Assembly (NCBI GenBank): GCA_038527375.1
Contig: JBCBFU010000002.1
Location: 1 to 64,000 of the forward strand
Direction of reading: 5' to 3'
Length of the DNA stretch: 64,000 nt
DNA from: Shimia_B sp038527375
Lineage (GTDB): Bacteria; Pseudomonadota; Alphaproteobacteria; Rhodobacterales; Rhodobacteraceae
Shown here: positions 35,459 through 43,994 of the stretch, in pieces
Position numbering within the stretch: position 1 is the first letter of the stretch
How the letters are laid out: every line of letters starts with the position of its first letter
Notes under the pieces: generated by a model
What the model was told of the DNA's origin: nothing
What the model saw: the letters and a program-made list of their open reading frames with translations, nothing else
Databases searched by the model: none
Position numbers and translations under genes: made by a program

Positions 35459-35624
35459 CAAGGCCAAGGCCCTTGGCGGATATGCCGGGTCTGGGGCGAC
35501 CGGTGCACCAGCGGGGTTGCCATAATGGCAAGCGAAGGCTATACGCGCGCCTGTCTAAGCGGCGGGACAGTCGCGGGATCAAAAACCTAGAGCAGGGTCG
35601 GTGCCAACCGGCCCTTTCTTATTT
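35459..35624 (+). ncRNA. Candidate small structured RNA or rpsA 5' leader
   Basis: About 160 nt between a good promoter and an intrinsic terminator, with no convincing reading frame. Stems are GCCAAGG-C-CCTTGGC (35463-35477), TTGCCA-TAA-TGGCAA (35517-35531), CGCG-C-CTGTC with GACAG-T-CGCG (35547-35575, one mismatch) and the terminator. It does not match tRNA, SRP RNA, RNase P or tmRNA motifs as I know them. Together with its promoter and the rpsA ribosome-binding site it accounts for most of the gene-free stretch 35355-35714. Confidence 0.45.
35594..35624 (+). terminator. Intrinsic terminator upstream of rpsA
   Basis: AGGGTCGGT-GCCA-ACCGGCCCT (35594-35615, one G-T pair) followed by TTCTTATTT. 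It lies 91-121 bp before the rpsA ATG, so it would end an upstream RNA or act as an attenuator. Confidence 0.7.
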
Positions 35625-35714
35625 GGCCCCGAATGCCCGCATCCGACCAACCCAAAGACCGGCGGAGACAACCGCACGGCCAGAAAACTGAAACCGTAAG
35701 GAAACACACGCCAC

Positions 35715-37391
35715 ATGGCATCAGCATCCATGGAGGAATTCGAAGCCCTCCTGAACGAAAGCTTCGAAATCGACACGCCGGAAGAAGGTTCGGTTGTCAA
35801 AGGCAAAGTCATCGCAATCGAAGCGGGCCAAGCCATCATCGACGTCGGCTACAAGATGGAAGGCCGTGTCGAACTCAAAGAATTCGCAAATCCCGGTGAA
35901 GCGCCTGAAATCAGCGTGGGTGACGAGGTAGAAGTCTACCTGCGTGCCGCTGAGAACGCGCGCGGCGAAGCCGTCATCTCGCGCGAGATGGCCCGCCGCG
36001 AAGAAGCCTGGGATCGTCTGGAGAAAGCCTACGCCGCAGAAGAGCGCGTCGAAGGTGCCATCTTCGGTCGCGTCAAAGGCGGCTTCACCGTCGATCTGGG
36101 CGGTGCCGTGGCCTTCCTTCCCGGTTCGCAGGTTGACGTGCGCCCCGTGCGCGACGCAGGCCCGCTGATGGGTCTCAAGCAGCCGTTCCAGATCCTGAAA
36201 ATGGACCGCCGCCGTGGCAACATCGTTGTCTCGCGCCGTGCCATCCTGGAAGAGAGCCGTGCCGAACAGCGCGCCGAGGTTATCGGCAACCTGTCTGAAG
36301 GTCAGAACGTCGACGGCGTCGTCAAGAACATCACCGAATACGGCGCATTCGTCGATCTGGGTGGCGTGGACGGCCTGCTGCACGTGACCGACATGGCATG
36401 GCGCCGTGTGAACCACCCCTCCGAGATCCTGGCGATCGGCGAGACGGTCAAGGTTCAGGTCATCAAGATCAACAAAGAGACCCACCGCATCAGCCTCGGC
36501 ATGAAGCAGCTGCAAGAAGATCCGTGGGATCTGGTCGGCGCCAAGTACCCGCTGGGTTCGGTCCACAAGGGCCGCGTCACGAACATCACCGATTACGGTG
36601 CATTCGTGGAGCTGGAAGCCGGTGTCGAAGGTCTGGTGCACGTCTCCGAGATGTCGTGGACCAAGAAGAACGTCCATCCCGGCAAGATCGTGTCGACCTC
36701 GCAAGAAGTCGAAGTCATGGTCCTCGAGATCGACGGTCAGAAGCGCCGCGTTTCGCTGGGCCTCAAGCAGACCCAACGCAACCCGTGGGAAGTGTTCGCA
36801 GAGCAATTCCCCGAGGGCACGCAGGTCGAAGGCGAAGTCAAGAACATCACCGAATTCGGTCTGTTTGTTGGCCTCGAAGGCGACATCGACGGCATGGTTC
36901 ACCTGTCGGATCTGACATGGGAAGGCCGTGGCGAAGATGTGATTGGCGACTATCGCAAAGGTGACATGGTTCAGGCCGTCGTCTCCGAAGTCGATGTCGA
37001 GAAAGAGCGCATCAGCCTGTCGATCAAAGCGGTTGGCGGCGACAAGTTCGCAGACGCTGTGGGCGGCGTGAAGCGCGGCTCGATCATCACGGTCGAAGTC
37101 ACCGCCATCGAAGACGGCGGGATCGAAGTGGAATACGAGGGCATGAAGTCCTTCATCCGCCGCTCCGATCTGTCGCGTGACCGTGCCGAACAGCGCCCCG
37201 AGCGTTTCGGCGTGGGCGACAAGGTCGACGTGCGTGTGACCAACATCGACAGCAAGACGCGCCGTCTGGGCCTGTCGATCAAGGCACGCGAGATCGCGGA
37301 AGAGAAAGAGGCCGTGGAACAGTACGGTTCCTCCGACTCGGGCGCGTCGCTGGGCGACATCCTGGGTGCGGCGCTCAAGTCCGACGACTAA
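35715..37391 (+). CDS. rpsA: 30S ribosomal protein S1
   Basis: 558 residues with six S1 (OB-fold) repeats: near 28-95, 113-180, 198-267, 285-354, 372-442 and 458-530. Examples are GVVKNITEYGAFVDLGGVDGLLH and GRVTNITDYGAFVELEAGVEGLVH. S1 binds mRNA on the 30S subunit and helps start translation. The start MASASMEEF has AAGGA upstream, although the spacing is longer than ideal. The gene is followed by a very strong terminator. Codon use is strongly biased, as expected for a highly expressed gene. Confidence 0.97.
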   Translation: MASASMEEFEALLNESFEIDTPEEGSVVKGKVIAIEAGQAIIDVGYKMEGRVELKEFANPGEAPEISVGDEVEVYLRAAENARGEAVISREMARREEAWDRLEKAYAAEERVEGAIFGRVKGGFTVDLGGAVAFLPGSQVDVRPVRDAGPLMGLKQPFQILKMDRRRGNIVVSRRAILEESRAEQRAEVIGNLSEGQNVDGVVKNITEYGAFVDLGGVDGLLHVTDMAWRRVNHPSEILAIGETVKVQVIKINKETHRISLGMKQLQEDPWDLVGAKYPLGSVHKGRVTNITDYGAFVELEAGVEGLVHVSEMSWTKKNVHPGKIVSTSQEVEVMVLEIDGQKRRVSLGLKQTQRNPWEVFAEQFPEGTQVEGEVKNITEFGLFVGLEGDIDGMVHLSDLTWEGRGEDVIGDYRKGDMVQAVVSEVDVEKERISLSIKAVGGDKFADAVGGVKRGSIITVEVTAIEDGGIEVEYEGMKSFIRRSDLSRDRAEQRPERFGVGDKVDVRVTNIDSKTRRLGLSIKAREIAEEKEAVEQYGSSDSGASLGDILGAALKSDD

Positions 37392-37412
37392 GCGACCCGA
37401 ACACAGCAATAG

Positions 37413-37450
37413 AAAGCCCCGGCAGAGCGATCTGCCGGGGCTTTTTCTTT
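37413..37450 (+). terminator. Intrinsic terminator after rpsA (bidirectional)
   Basis: A perfect 14-bp stem, AAAGCCCCGGCAGA and TCTGCCGGGGCTTT, with loop GCGA and TTTTTCTTTT on the plus strand. AAAG-rich flanks also give U residues on the minus strand, so it can serve the convergent fucose synthase gene as well. Confidence 0.93.
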
Positions 37451-37472
37451 TGAGTGATTGGGTCTTGGGTGG

Positions 37473-38432
37473 TCAGCCGCGCGATGGGGCGGGGGCGCGC
37501 CCGCCATGGGCCAACCAATGACCATAGGCCTGCGCGATCCCGTCCTCGAGGCTCCGCGTGGTGTTCCAGCCAAGGGCGTGCAGTTTGCTGCTGTCCATCA
37601 GTTTGCGCGGTGTGCCATCGGGTTTGCTTTTGTCCCACGTCAATGTCGCGTCATAGCCAACCACACGGGCAATGGTTTCGGCCAACTCCCGGATCGACAC
37701 CTCTGCGCCTGATCCGATGTTCAGGGGAATGGCACCGGAATAAGCGGTCAGAAGGAACACCACCGCGTCGGCCAGATCGTCCACATGCATGAATTCCCGC
37801 AGCGGCGTGCCTGATCCCCAAACCACAACTTCCTTTGCGCCGGATACTTTCGCCTCGTGAAACTTGCGCAGAAGGGCGGGCAACACGTGGCTGGTTTCCA
37901 GATCGTAGTTGTCGCCCGGTCCATACAGGTTCGTGGGCTGCGCGCTGTTGAAGTCCGCGCCAAATTGCTTGCGATACGCCTGGCACAGCTTGATGCCCGC
38001 GATCTTGGCGATGGCATACCACTCGTTCGTGGGCTCCAGCGGACCTGTCAAAAGGGCCTCTTCCACAATCGGCTGGTCCGCCAGTTTGGGATAGATGCAG
38101 GACGATCCCAAAAACAGCAGCTTTTCAACGCCGCTGGCATGGGCCGAGGTGATCACATTCGTCTGCAGCGTCAGGTTGTCGGCGAGGAAATCGACCGGAT
38201 AGGTGTCGTTGGCGTGGATGCCGCCCACACGGGCCGCGGCCAAAACGACGGCGTCGGGGCGGTTGCGGTCAAACCAGTCGCGCACGGCCGCTTGATCGGT
38301 GAGGTCAAGCTCGCCGCGCGTCGCAGTCAGGATATCGCAGGGCTCGCGTTCCAGACGACGCACCACCGCGCTGCCCACCATGCCGCGATGGCCTGCGACG
38401 AAAACCGTCTTGCCGGTCAGATCAAATGTCAT
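37473..38432 (-). CDS. fcl: GDP-L-fucose synthase
   Basis: 319 residues from MTFDLTGKT at 38432; the upstream extension to 38561 is not family-like. The SDR fold has VFVAGHRGMVGSAVVRRL for NADP(H), then AAARVGGIHAN, the catalytic Ser and Tyr/Lys in GSSCIYP and NEWYAIAKIAGIKLC, and PTNLYGPGDNYD. It converts GDP-4-keto-6-deoxymannose to GDP-L-fucose for surface sugars. The partner GDP-mannose dehydratase (gmd) is not in the window, which is unusual since the two are often adjacent. Confidence 0.92.
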   Translation of the reverse strand: MTFDLTGKTVFVAGHRGMVGSAVVRRLEREPCDILTATRGELDLTDQAAVRDWFDRNRPDAVVLAAARVGGIHANDTYPVDFLADNLTLQTNVITSAHASGVEKLLFLGSSCIYPKLADQPIVEEALLTGPLEPTNEWYAIAKIAGIKLCQAYRKQFGADFNSAQPTNLYGPGDNYDLETSHVLPALLRKFHEAKVSGAKEVVVWGSGTPLREFMHVDDLADAVVFLLTAYSGAIPLNIGSGAEVSIRELAETIARVVGYDATLTWDKSKPDGTPRKLMDSSKLHALGWNTTRSLEDGIAQAYGHWLAHGGRAPAPSRG

Positions 38433-38806
38433 CGACTGCTTCCCAGAATGTCTCAGCGCGTTTGTTCGGTTCCATAGCCCAGCACAGCCCCTAAACCCAA
38501 CCATCTCGTGGAAATGATCCACGCGCAGACATGGGTCTTTGCGACGTCGGCCTCCAACCACGATGCGGCAATTTCCGCCAGCGAATCGCTCGCAGCCTGT
38601 GGTGTCACGGCGAAGGAGCGCATCGGGTTTTCGCGCGCGCGAGGGCTGATTTCGCGCATCCCCGGCGCTTTAACGCCGTTTGGAGCCCTTGGAAATGCGC
38701 GGGGAGTGTTTCGCGGCGTGCGTCTTTGTGGCTATAGTGTCCGGGCCGAAGGACATTCGGTCGCGGGCTGCCATCCGCCAATGAAAGACGAATTCGGGGG
38801 GACGAC
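38433..38806. other. Gene-free stretch upstream of ihfB
   Basis: 374 bp between the fcl and ihfB starts. The open frames here have no recognisable protein features. A small hairpin CGGCG-CTTTAA-CGCCG lies near 38670. A TATAGT box (38733-38738) may belong to the ihfB promoter, but its -35 region is poor. I see nothing else. Confidence 0.5.
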
Positions 38807-39088
38807 ATGATCCGTTCAGAACTGATCCAAAAGATCGCGGACGAGAATCCGCATCTTTTTCAACGGGATGTTGAACGTATTGTCGGCACAATCTTTGACG
38901 AGATCATCGAAGCGATGGCGCGCGGCGACCGGGTCGAATTGCGCGGCTTTGGCGCGTTCTCGGTCAAACAGCGCGACGCGCGGACCGGGCGGAACCCGCG
39001 CACGGGCGAAGCGGTTGAGGTTGAAGAAAAGCACGTGCCGTTCTTTAAGACAGGCAAGCTTCTTCGGGACCGACTGAACGGGAACTGA
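38807..39088 (+). CDS. ihfB: Integration host factor subunit beta
   Basis: 93 residues of HU/IHF fold. MIRSELIQKIADENPHL and VERIVGTIFDEI form the dimer core, then RVELRGFGAFSVKQR, and the DNA-bending arm RTGRNPRTGEAVEVEEKHVPFF with the intercalating Pro. With the alpha subunit (not here) it bends DNA at promoters and recombination sites. It follows rpsA in the conserved rpsA-ihfB order, separated by fcl on the opposite strand. Confidence 0.95.
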   Translation: MIRSELIQKIADENPHLFQRDVERIVGTIFDEIIEAMARGDRVELRGFGAFSVKQRDARTGRNPRTGEAVEVEEKHVPFFKTGKLLRDRLNGN

Positions 39089-39091
39089 TCC

Positions 39092-39448
39092 ATGCGTTAT
39101 TTGCGGTATCTTGTGCTCGCGGCCATTGCCGTCGTGTTGATCGTTGTGTCCTTGGCGAACCGGGGCACTGTGACAGTGAACACGCTGCCTGATGGGGTGG
39201 CGGCCTTCCCGGGCATGGGCTGGCTTGCCTTCTCGATCGAACTGCCGCTGTTCCTTGTCATCTTTGGCGGGATCATTGCGGGGCTGTTGATCGGTTTTGT
39301 GTGGGAATGGGTGCGCGAGTGGAAACACCGCAGCGCCGCCGCCAAAGAGCACAAAGAGGTCGTGACGCTCCAGCGCGAGGTCAAGCGCCTCAAAGGTGAA
39401 AAGAACGAGGGCAAGGACGATGTTCTGGCCCTGCTCGAAGACGCCTGA
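39092..39448 (+). CDS. LapA family (DUF1049) membrane protein
   Basis: 118 residues. Two helices, VLAAIAVVLIVVSLANRG and PLFLVIFGGIIAGLLIGFVWEW, are followed by a cytoplasmic coiled coil (KEHKEVVTLQREVKRLKGEK). This is the layout of LapA, which in other bacteria works with LapB in control of lipopolysaccharide synthesis. It starts 3 bp after ihfB and is followed by trpF, so it sits within the operon. Confidence 0.88.
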   Translation: MRYLRYLVLAAIAVVLIVVSLANRGTVTVNTLPDGVAAFPGMGWLAFSIELPLFLVIFGGIIAGLLIGFVWEWVREWKHRSAAAKEHKEVVTLQREVKRLKGEKNEGKDDVLALLEDA

Positions 39449-39463
39449 TCGCGGCCATTGCCT

Positions 39464-40117
39464 ATGGCCTCCTCTATCCGGATCAAGATGTGCGGTCTGC
39501 GCACGCCTGGTGACGTGGCCGCAGCGGTCGACGCGGGCACGGCCTATATCGGCTTCAACTACTATGCGCCGTCCCCGCGATCGGTGAGTTTTGACGAAGC
39601 TGCCTCCCTTGCCCCGGAGGTTCCGGTGGGCGTGATGAAGGTCGCGCTGGTCGTCAACGCGGATGACGCGTTTCTGGACGCGCTGACCGATGCCGTTCCC
39701 ACCGACATGATCCAGCTTCACGGCAAAGAGACGCCCGCGCGCGTGGCCGAGGTCAAGGCGCGCTACGGATTGCCCGTGATGAAGGCCGTGGGCATCGCCA
39801 CGGCGGACGACCTGCCCAAGATCGACGCCTATGCGGCGGTCGCGGATCAACTCTTGATCGACGCCAAACCGCCCAAGGACGGGTTCCTTCCGGGCGGCAA
39901 TGGTGTCACCTTTGACTGGCGTCTTTTGGCGGACCGCAAATACTGGTCTGTGCCATGGATGCTAGCAGGCGGTCTGACACCGGACAACGTGGGCGAGGCG
40001 GTGCGCCTGACGGGCGCACGGCAGGTTGATCTGGCCTCTGCCCTGGAGTCCGAGCCCGGCGTCAAGGATGCCAGTAAAATCGCGGCTTTCGGCGCGGCGG
40101 TGGCTGCCATCGGCTAG
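39464..40117 (+). CDS. trpF: Phosphoribosylanthranilate isomerase
   Basis: 217 residues from the ATG at 39464. IKMCGLRTPGDVAAAV has the catalytic Cys, followed by MIQLHGKETP, LIDAKPPKDGFLPGGNGVTFDW and MLAGGLTPDNV, the TIM-barrel motifs of TrpF with the general acid Asp in LLIDA. It carries out the third step of tryptophan synthesis. It lies 15 bp downstream of lapA and 101 bp upstream of trpB. Confidence 0.95.
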   Translation: MASSIRIKMCGLRTPGDVAAAVDAGTAYIGFNYYAPSPRSVSFDEAASLAPEVPVGVMKVALVVNADDAFLDALTDAVPTDMIQLHGKETPARVAEVKARYGLPVMKAVGIATADDLPKIDAYAAVADQLLIDAKPPKDGFLPGGNGVTFDWRLLADRKYWSVPWMLAGGLTPDNVGEAVRLTGARQVDLASALESEPGVKDASKIAAFGAAVAAIG

Positions 40118-40218
40118 GCGCTGTGTTTGGTGCGGCATCTCCGTCTGCGGCCCCTTGTGTGCTTTACGCCGTCCCATTGCCGCGATAGGTCTCATCCGCT
40201 TGCACAGTGGAGGTCACG

Positions 40219-41466
40219 ATGCCGGACGATCTGGTCAATTCTTTCATGACAGGGCCCGACGAAAACGGGCGCTTTGGCGATTTTGGCGGACGTTTCGTGT
40301 CAGAGACTCTGATGCCGCTGATCCTCGAGCTTGAGGCGCAGTATGAAAACGCCAAGACCGATGACAGCTTCTGGGCCGAGATGCACCACCTGTGGACGCA
40401 TTACGTCGGGCGCCCCAGCCCTCTGTATCACGCGGAGCGTCTGACCGAGCATTTGGGCGGCGCCAAGATCTACATGAAGCGTGACGAGCTGAACCACACC
40501 GGCGCGCACAAGATCAACAACGTGCTGGGTCAGATCATCCTCGCGCGGCGCATGGGCAAGACGCGGATCATCGCGGAAACCGGCGCGGGCCAGCACGGTG
40601 TGGCCACGGCGACGGTCTGTGCGAAGTTCGGTCTGAAATGCGTGGTCTATATGGGCGCGCATGACGTTGAACGTCAGGCACCCAACGTGTTCCGGATGCG
40701 CCTTTTAGGGGCCGAAGTGATCCCCGTGACCTCTGGCCGTGGCACGCTCAAGGATGCGATGAACGATGCGCTGCGCGACTGGGTGACCAATGTGCGCGAC
40801 ACGTTCTACTGCATCGGCACGGTGGCAGGTCCGCATCCGTATCCGGCGATGGTGCGCGATTTCCAAGCCATCATTGGCAAGGAATGCAAAGAGCAGATGA
40901 TGTCCGCCGAAGGCCGTTTGCCCGACACGATTATCGCCGCGATTGGTGGCGGGTCGAACGCGATGGGCCTGTTCTTTCCGTTCCTCGATGACAAAGAGGT
41001 TTCGATCATCGGGGTCGAAGCTGGTGGACGCGGCGTGAACGAGAAGATGGAACATTGCGCATCGCTGACCGGCGGGCGTCCGGGCGTGCTGCACGGCAAC
41101 CGGACGTATCTTTTGCAGGATGACGATGGCCAAATTCTCGAAGGCTATTCGATCTCGGCCGGTCTCGACTATCCGGGCATCGGTCCTGAGCATTCTTGGC
41201 TGCACGAAATCGGGCGCGCCAAATACGTCTCGATCACCGACAAGGAAGCGCTCGAGGCGTTCCAGCTGTGCTGTGCCACCGAGGGAATCATTCCCGCGCT
41301 CGAACCCAGTCACGCGCTGGCCCATGTCATGAAGATCGCGCCGGACCTGCCCGCCGATCACATCATCTGCATGAACATGTGTGGGCGGGGCGACAAGGAC
41401 ATCTTCACTGTCGCCAAGGCGCTGAACTTTGACATGTCCGACACCGAAGGCCGGTCGTTCGACTAA
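40219..41466 (+). CDS. trpB: Tryptophan synthase subunit beta
   Basis: 415 residues from the ATG at 40219, which has GGAGG five bases upstream. LNHTGAHKINN carries the PLP Lys98, ETGAGQHGVATA binds the substrate carboxylate, and AIGGGSNAMG is the phosphate loop. It joins indole and serine. trpA is not in the window. The gene ends convergently with the PhyH gene, and their stop codons share bases (41463-41466). Confidence 0.97.
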   Translation: MPDDLVNSFMTGPDENGRFGDFGGRFVSETLMPLILELEAQYENAKTDDSFWAEMHHLWTHYVGRPSPLYHAERLTEHLGGAKIYMKRDELNHTGAHKINNVLGQIILARRMGKTRIIAETGAGQHGVATATVCAKFGLKCVVYMGAHDVERQAPNVFRMRLLGAEVIPVTSGRGTLKDAMNDALRDWVTNVRDTFYCIGTVAGPHPYPAMVRDFQAIIGKECKEQMMSAEGRLPDTIIAAIGGGSNAMGLFFPFLDDKEVSIIGVEAGGRGVNEKMEHCASLTGGRPGVLHGNRTYLLQDDDGQILEGYSISAGLDYPGIGPEHSWLHEIGRAKYVSITDKEALEAFQLCCATEGIIPALEPSHALAHVMKIAPDLPADHIICMNMCGRGDKDIFTVAKALNFDMSDTEGRSFD

Positions 41467-42257
41467 CGTCGGTAGATCACCGGAAACCAGTCTTCGCGCA
41501 GCTTTTGCCCCGGCTCCATGTCGTGGCCGGGGAAAGGGGGTGAGGTCGGCCCGGGCCGCGTGACATAGCGCGCATCATCGCCCAACAGACGCAGCGAAAA
41601 CGCCCGACGGCGGGCGATGGTCGTGTTGCCGCGCGCGCCGTGCAGGATGTTGTAATTGAACGCGACGGCGTCGCCGGGCTCCATCTCCCATTCACGAATG
41701 TCCATGGCCTCGGCATCCGGGTCCGGCACGTCCATGTAGGCATCGCTGTCCGGGTAGAAGTTGGTTTCCGACAGCCAGCGCGTCGGCAATACGGGCTTGT
41801 CCCACAGATGCGACCCGGCAACGCAGCGCAGGCTGGCATCTGTCACCGGATCGAGCGGTGACCAAAGGCTGATCGTCTGCGTCCCACCGACGAAGTAATA
41901 GGGGCCGTCCTGATGCCATGGGGTTGGTTTGGACGTGCCCGGTTCCTTGACTAGGACGTGGTCGTGGAAGACCTGGACGGTCTGGCTGCCCATCAGGTCC
42001 GCTGCAACTTCGGCGGCGGGGGACGTGCGGATGACCTGTTCGAATTCCGAGATACGGGTCCAGTTGCAGTAGTCGTCAAAGAACCTGCCGCCTTCGCCTT
42101 CCTTCAGGTTCTCGGCGGCGTAGGGGCCGGGATCGCGCATGTTAACGTCGACCCCGGCGCGCAGGGCGTCGACATGATCGGCGAAAAGGCCGCGGATCAC
42201 CACGACCCCGTCGCGTTGAAACGCGTCGACATCGTCTTGTGTGACAAGTGCGTGCAT
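41463..42257 (-). CDS. Phytanoyl-CoA dioxygenase (PhyH) family protein
   Basis: 264 residues. The Fe(II) ligands are His115 and Asp117 (WHQDGPYYF) and His206 (NILHGARGNTT). The Arg of RRAFSLRLLGDD probably holds 2-oxoglutarate. The jelly-roll core HDHVLVKEPGTSKPTPWHQDG is typical of bacterial PhyH proteins that hydroxylate small molecules or lipids, with ectoine hydroxylase as one relative. The substrate is unknown. It is convergent with trpB and overlaps its stop by 4 bp. Confidence 0.88.
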   Translation of the reverse strand: MHALVTQDDVDAFQRDGVVVIRGLFADHVDALRAGVDVNMRDPGPYAAENLKEGEGGRFFDDYCNWTRISEFEQVIRTSPAAEVAADLMGSQTVQVFHDHVLVKEPGTSKPTPWHQDGPYYFVGGTQTISLWSPLDPVTDASLRCVAGSHLWDKPVLPTRWLSETNFYPDSDAYMDVPDPDAEAMDIREWEMEPGDAVAFNYNILHGARGNTTIARRRAFSLRLLGDDARYVTRPGPTSPPFPGHDMEPGQKLREDWFPVIYRR

Positions 42258-42319
42258 TCGGTGGCCCTTTCCCGATTTTCCAAACTTTAGGAAAGGGTGG
42301 CCCGGGGTGCCAGCGGAAC

Positions 42320-42718
42320 CTAGGCCTTGGCGTCCTGTGCGTAGCTTTGCAGGATGTCGAGCGGCACGATCTCGAGCGCCTTTTGATGGGTGGCCGACAG
42401 ATCGATCCCGGGCGCGCAGCCCTCTTCATGGGCTTGCAGAAACCGACCCGCACACAGGCACCACCGGTCGCCCGGTTTCAGCCCCGGGAATTGGTATTCC
42501 GGGCGCGGGGTCGACAGGTCGTTGCCCACGTATTTGGAAAACGCGAGGAATTCGGCGGTAAGCACGGCGCAGACGGTGTGGCTGCCTTGATCGGCAGCGC
42601 AGGTGTTGCACGCCCCATCTCGGAAAAACCCGGTGAGCGGATCACTGGAGCAGGGTTTGAGCGGTTCACCCAGCGCATTGAGGCTCGGGGCACGGTCAAA
42701 AATCGGGTCAGTGCTCAT
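42320..42718 (-). CDS. DUF2237 family protein
   Basis: 132 residues from MSTDPIF at 42718, preceded by AGGGAACGAG. It has the DUF2237 features LEPCSSDPLTGFFRDGxC-like sequence, CNTCAADQGSHTVCAVLTAEFL, and PGDRWCLCAGRFLQA with several conserved Cys residues, ending ATHQKALEIVPLDIL. The family is widespread and uncharacterised; the Cys pattern suggests metal binding. It follows the serine hydrolase gene by 13 bp on the same strand. Confidence 0.88.
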   Translation of the reverse strand: MSTDPIFDRAPSLNALGEPLKPCSSDPLTGFFRDGACNTCAADQGSHTVCAVLTAEFLAFSKYVGNDLSTPRPEYQFPGLKPGDRWCLCAGRFLQAHEEGCAPGIDLSATHQKALEIVPLDILQSYAQDAKA

Positions 42719-42731
42719 CTCGTTCCCTTTT

Positions 42732-43913
42732 CTATTCGCCCGCTGCGGCGCGAGCGATATCCCGGAACAACGCCATGTTCTGATCAAATGCGCCCGGTGC
42801 GCGGAATGCGCGGTCTGCCCCGTTGGTCGCGATCACGACGTTGCGTTGTCGATCGATGTAGAGGTGTTGCCCGTAAACGCCACGTCCGAGGACCTCGTGT
42901 CGCGGGGACGTGATGTCGGCATCCGCCGGGATCCACCATTGATAGCCATAGCGGATGCGGCCCGGCTGGGTGGGCGCACTGGGGGCAAGCGCCTGTTCCA
43001 GCCAGTCCGCTGACACGATCTGCCGCCCCTGCCACGCGCCGTCCTGCAGGATCATCTGCCCGAAGCGCGCATAGTCGCGGGTCCGCAGGTTCAAACCGCC
43101 CAATACAAAGGCCACACCATTGCCATCGGTCACATAGCTGGCCCCGTCTTCCAAACCCAACGGATCAAGCACCCGCGCCTTCATCAAGGTCGGAATGTCC
43201 TGTCCCGTTGCCCCGCGCAGCACCATGGACAGCACATGGGTGTCAATCGAGGTATATTGGAACTGACGCCCCGGATCCGTGAAGGTCTCGTCCAGGCGCG
43301 CGGCAAAGGCGTCCATGGAGGCCCCCAGCGCCAGCACGCGTCCCATGCGATTGATGTCGCTCCAGAAGTCGAAATAGTCCTCGTCGAAGGTCACGCCTGA
43401 GGCCATGTTCAGAACATTTCGGATGCTTGCCCCGTCATAAGCAGTCCCGTCCAACGCGGGTGCGTATTGGGTGACCGGGGCATCAAGGTCCGCGATTTCA
43501 CCGGCATCCACCGCCGTCCCGATCAGGGTCGCGAGGAAGCTTTTGGCAACCGACCAAGAAATCCGACGGTCCTGCGGTCCGGTGCCAAGGTAATAGGCCT
43601 CGTGCACCAACCGACCCTCGTGGAGCACGACGATGGATGTGACCGCCCGGTCCGCCACCCAGGGGGTGTAGCTGGCGGGTAGGGCGAGCGCTGGACCGTC
43701 GGGCAGGGGCGCGACCGGCACGTCGCCCTTCGGCATTTCGGTGTTGAAGAAGAGCCGATCCATGTTCGAGAAGTTCTCGACGATCCGGTCCTCGGCAAAG
43801 AGCGAATTGACGGCCATCAGCCGCGCAATGCGATCCCGGTTAAAGGCGGCAGCAATCGCCACGATCAGGGCCAAGAGCGCCAGAACGGCAGCGATGCGCT
43901 TGAGCAAAGTCAT
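42732..43913 (-). CDS. Serine hydrolase of the beta-lactamase (class C-like) family
   Basis: 393 residues. An N-terminal membrane anchor (residues 5-24) precedes the penicillin-binding fold. The nucleophile motif is SVAK (Ser121 and Lys124), Tyr220 in QYTSID stands at the YxN position, and HEVLGRG near the C-terminus stands at the KTG position. Such EstB/Pab87-like proteins are usually esterases or peptidases, and real beta-lactamase activity is not implied. The start at 43913 has a GGGGGG-rich ribosome-binding site. Confidence 0.87.
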   Translation of the reverse strand: MTLLKRIAAVLALLALIVAIAAAFNRDRIARLMAVNSLFAEDRIVENFSNMDRLFFNTEMPKGDVPVAPLPDGPALALPASYTPWVADRAVTSIVVLHEGRLVHEAYYLGTGPQDRRISWSVAKSFLATLIGTAVDAGEIADLDAPVTQYAPALDGTAYDGASIRNVLNMASGVTFDEDYFDFWSDINRMGRVLALGASMDAFAARLDETFTDPGRQFQYTSIDTHVLSMVLRGATGQDIPTLMKARVLDPLGLEDGASYVTDGNGVAFVLGGLNLRTRDYARFGQMILQDGAWQGRQIVSADWLEQALAPSAPTQPGRIRYGYQWWIPADADITSPRHEVLGRGVYGQHLYIDRQRNVVIATNGADRAFRAPGAFDQNMALFRDIARAAAGE

Positions 43914-43994
43914 GATGTCCCCCCATCTCTTCTGTGGCGAAGAGTGTTGAGAGGGAACCATGCAACACGCGGCGCCGCAACGGGCAGCTTGATG

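Noticed and set aside
35721..37409. Long minus-strand open frame over rpsA
   Set aside because: It is a shadow of the strongly biased rpsA coding strand. It ends with the gene and has no family features.
42732..43913. Beta-lactamase resistance gene
   Set aside because: The SxxK serine hydrolase fold is shared by esterases and peptidases. The Tyr-Thr-Ser and His-Glu-Val-Leu segments differ from the YxN and KTG motifs of true class C enzymes.
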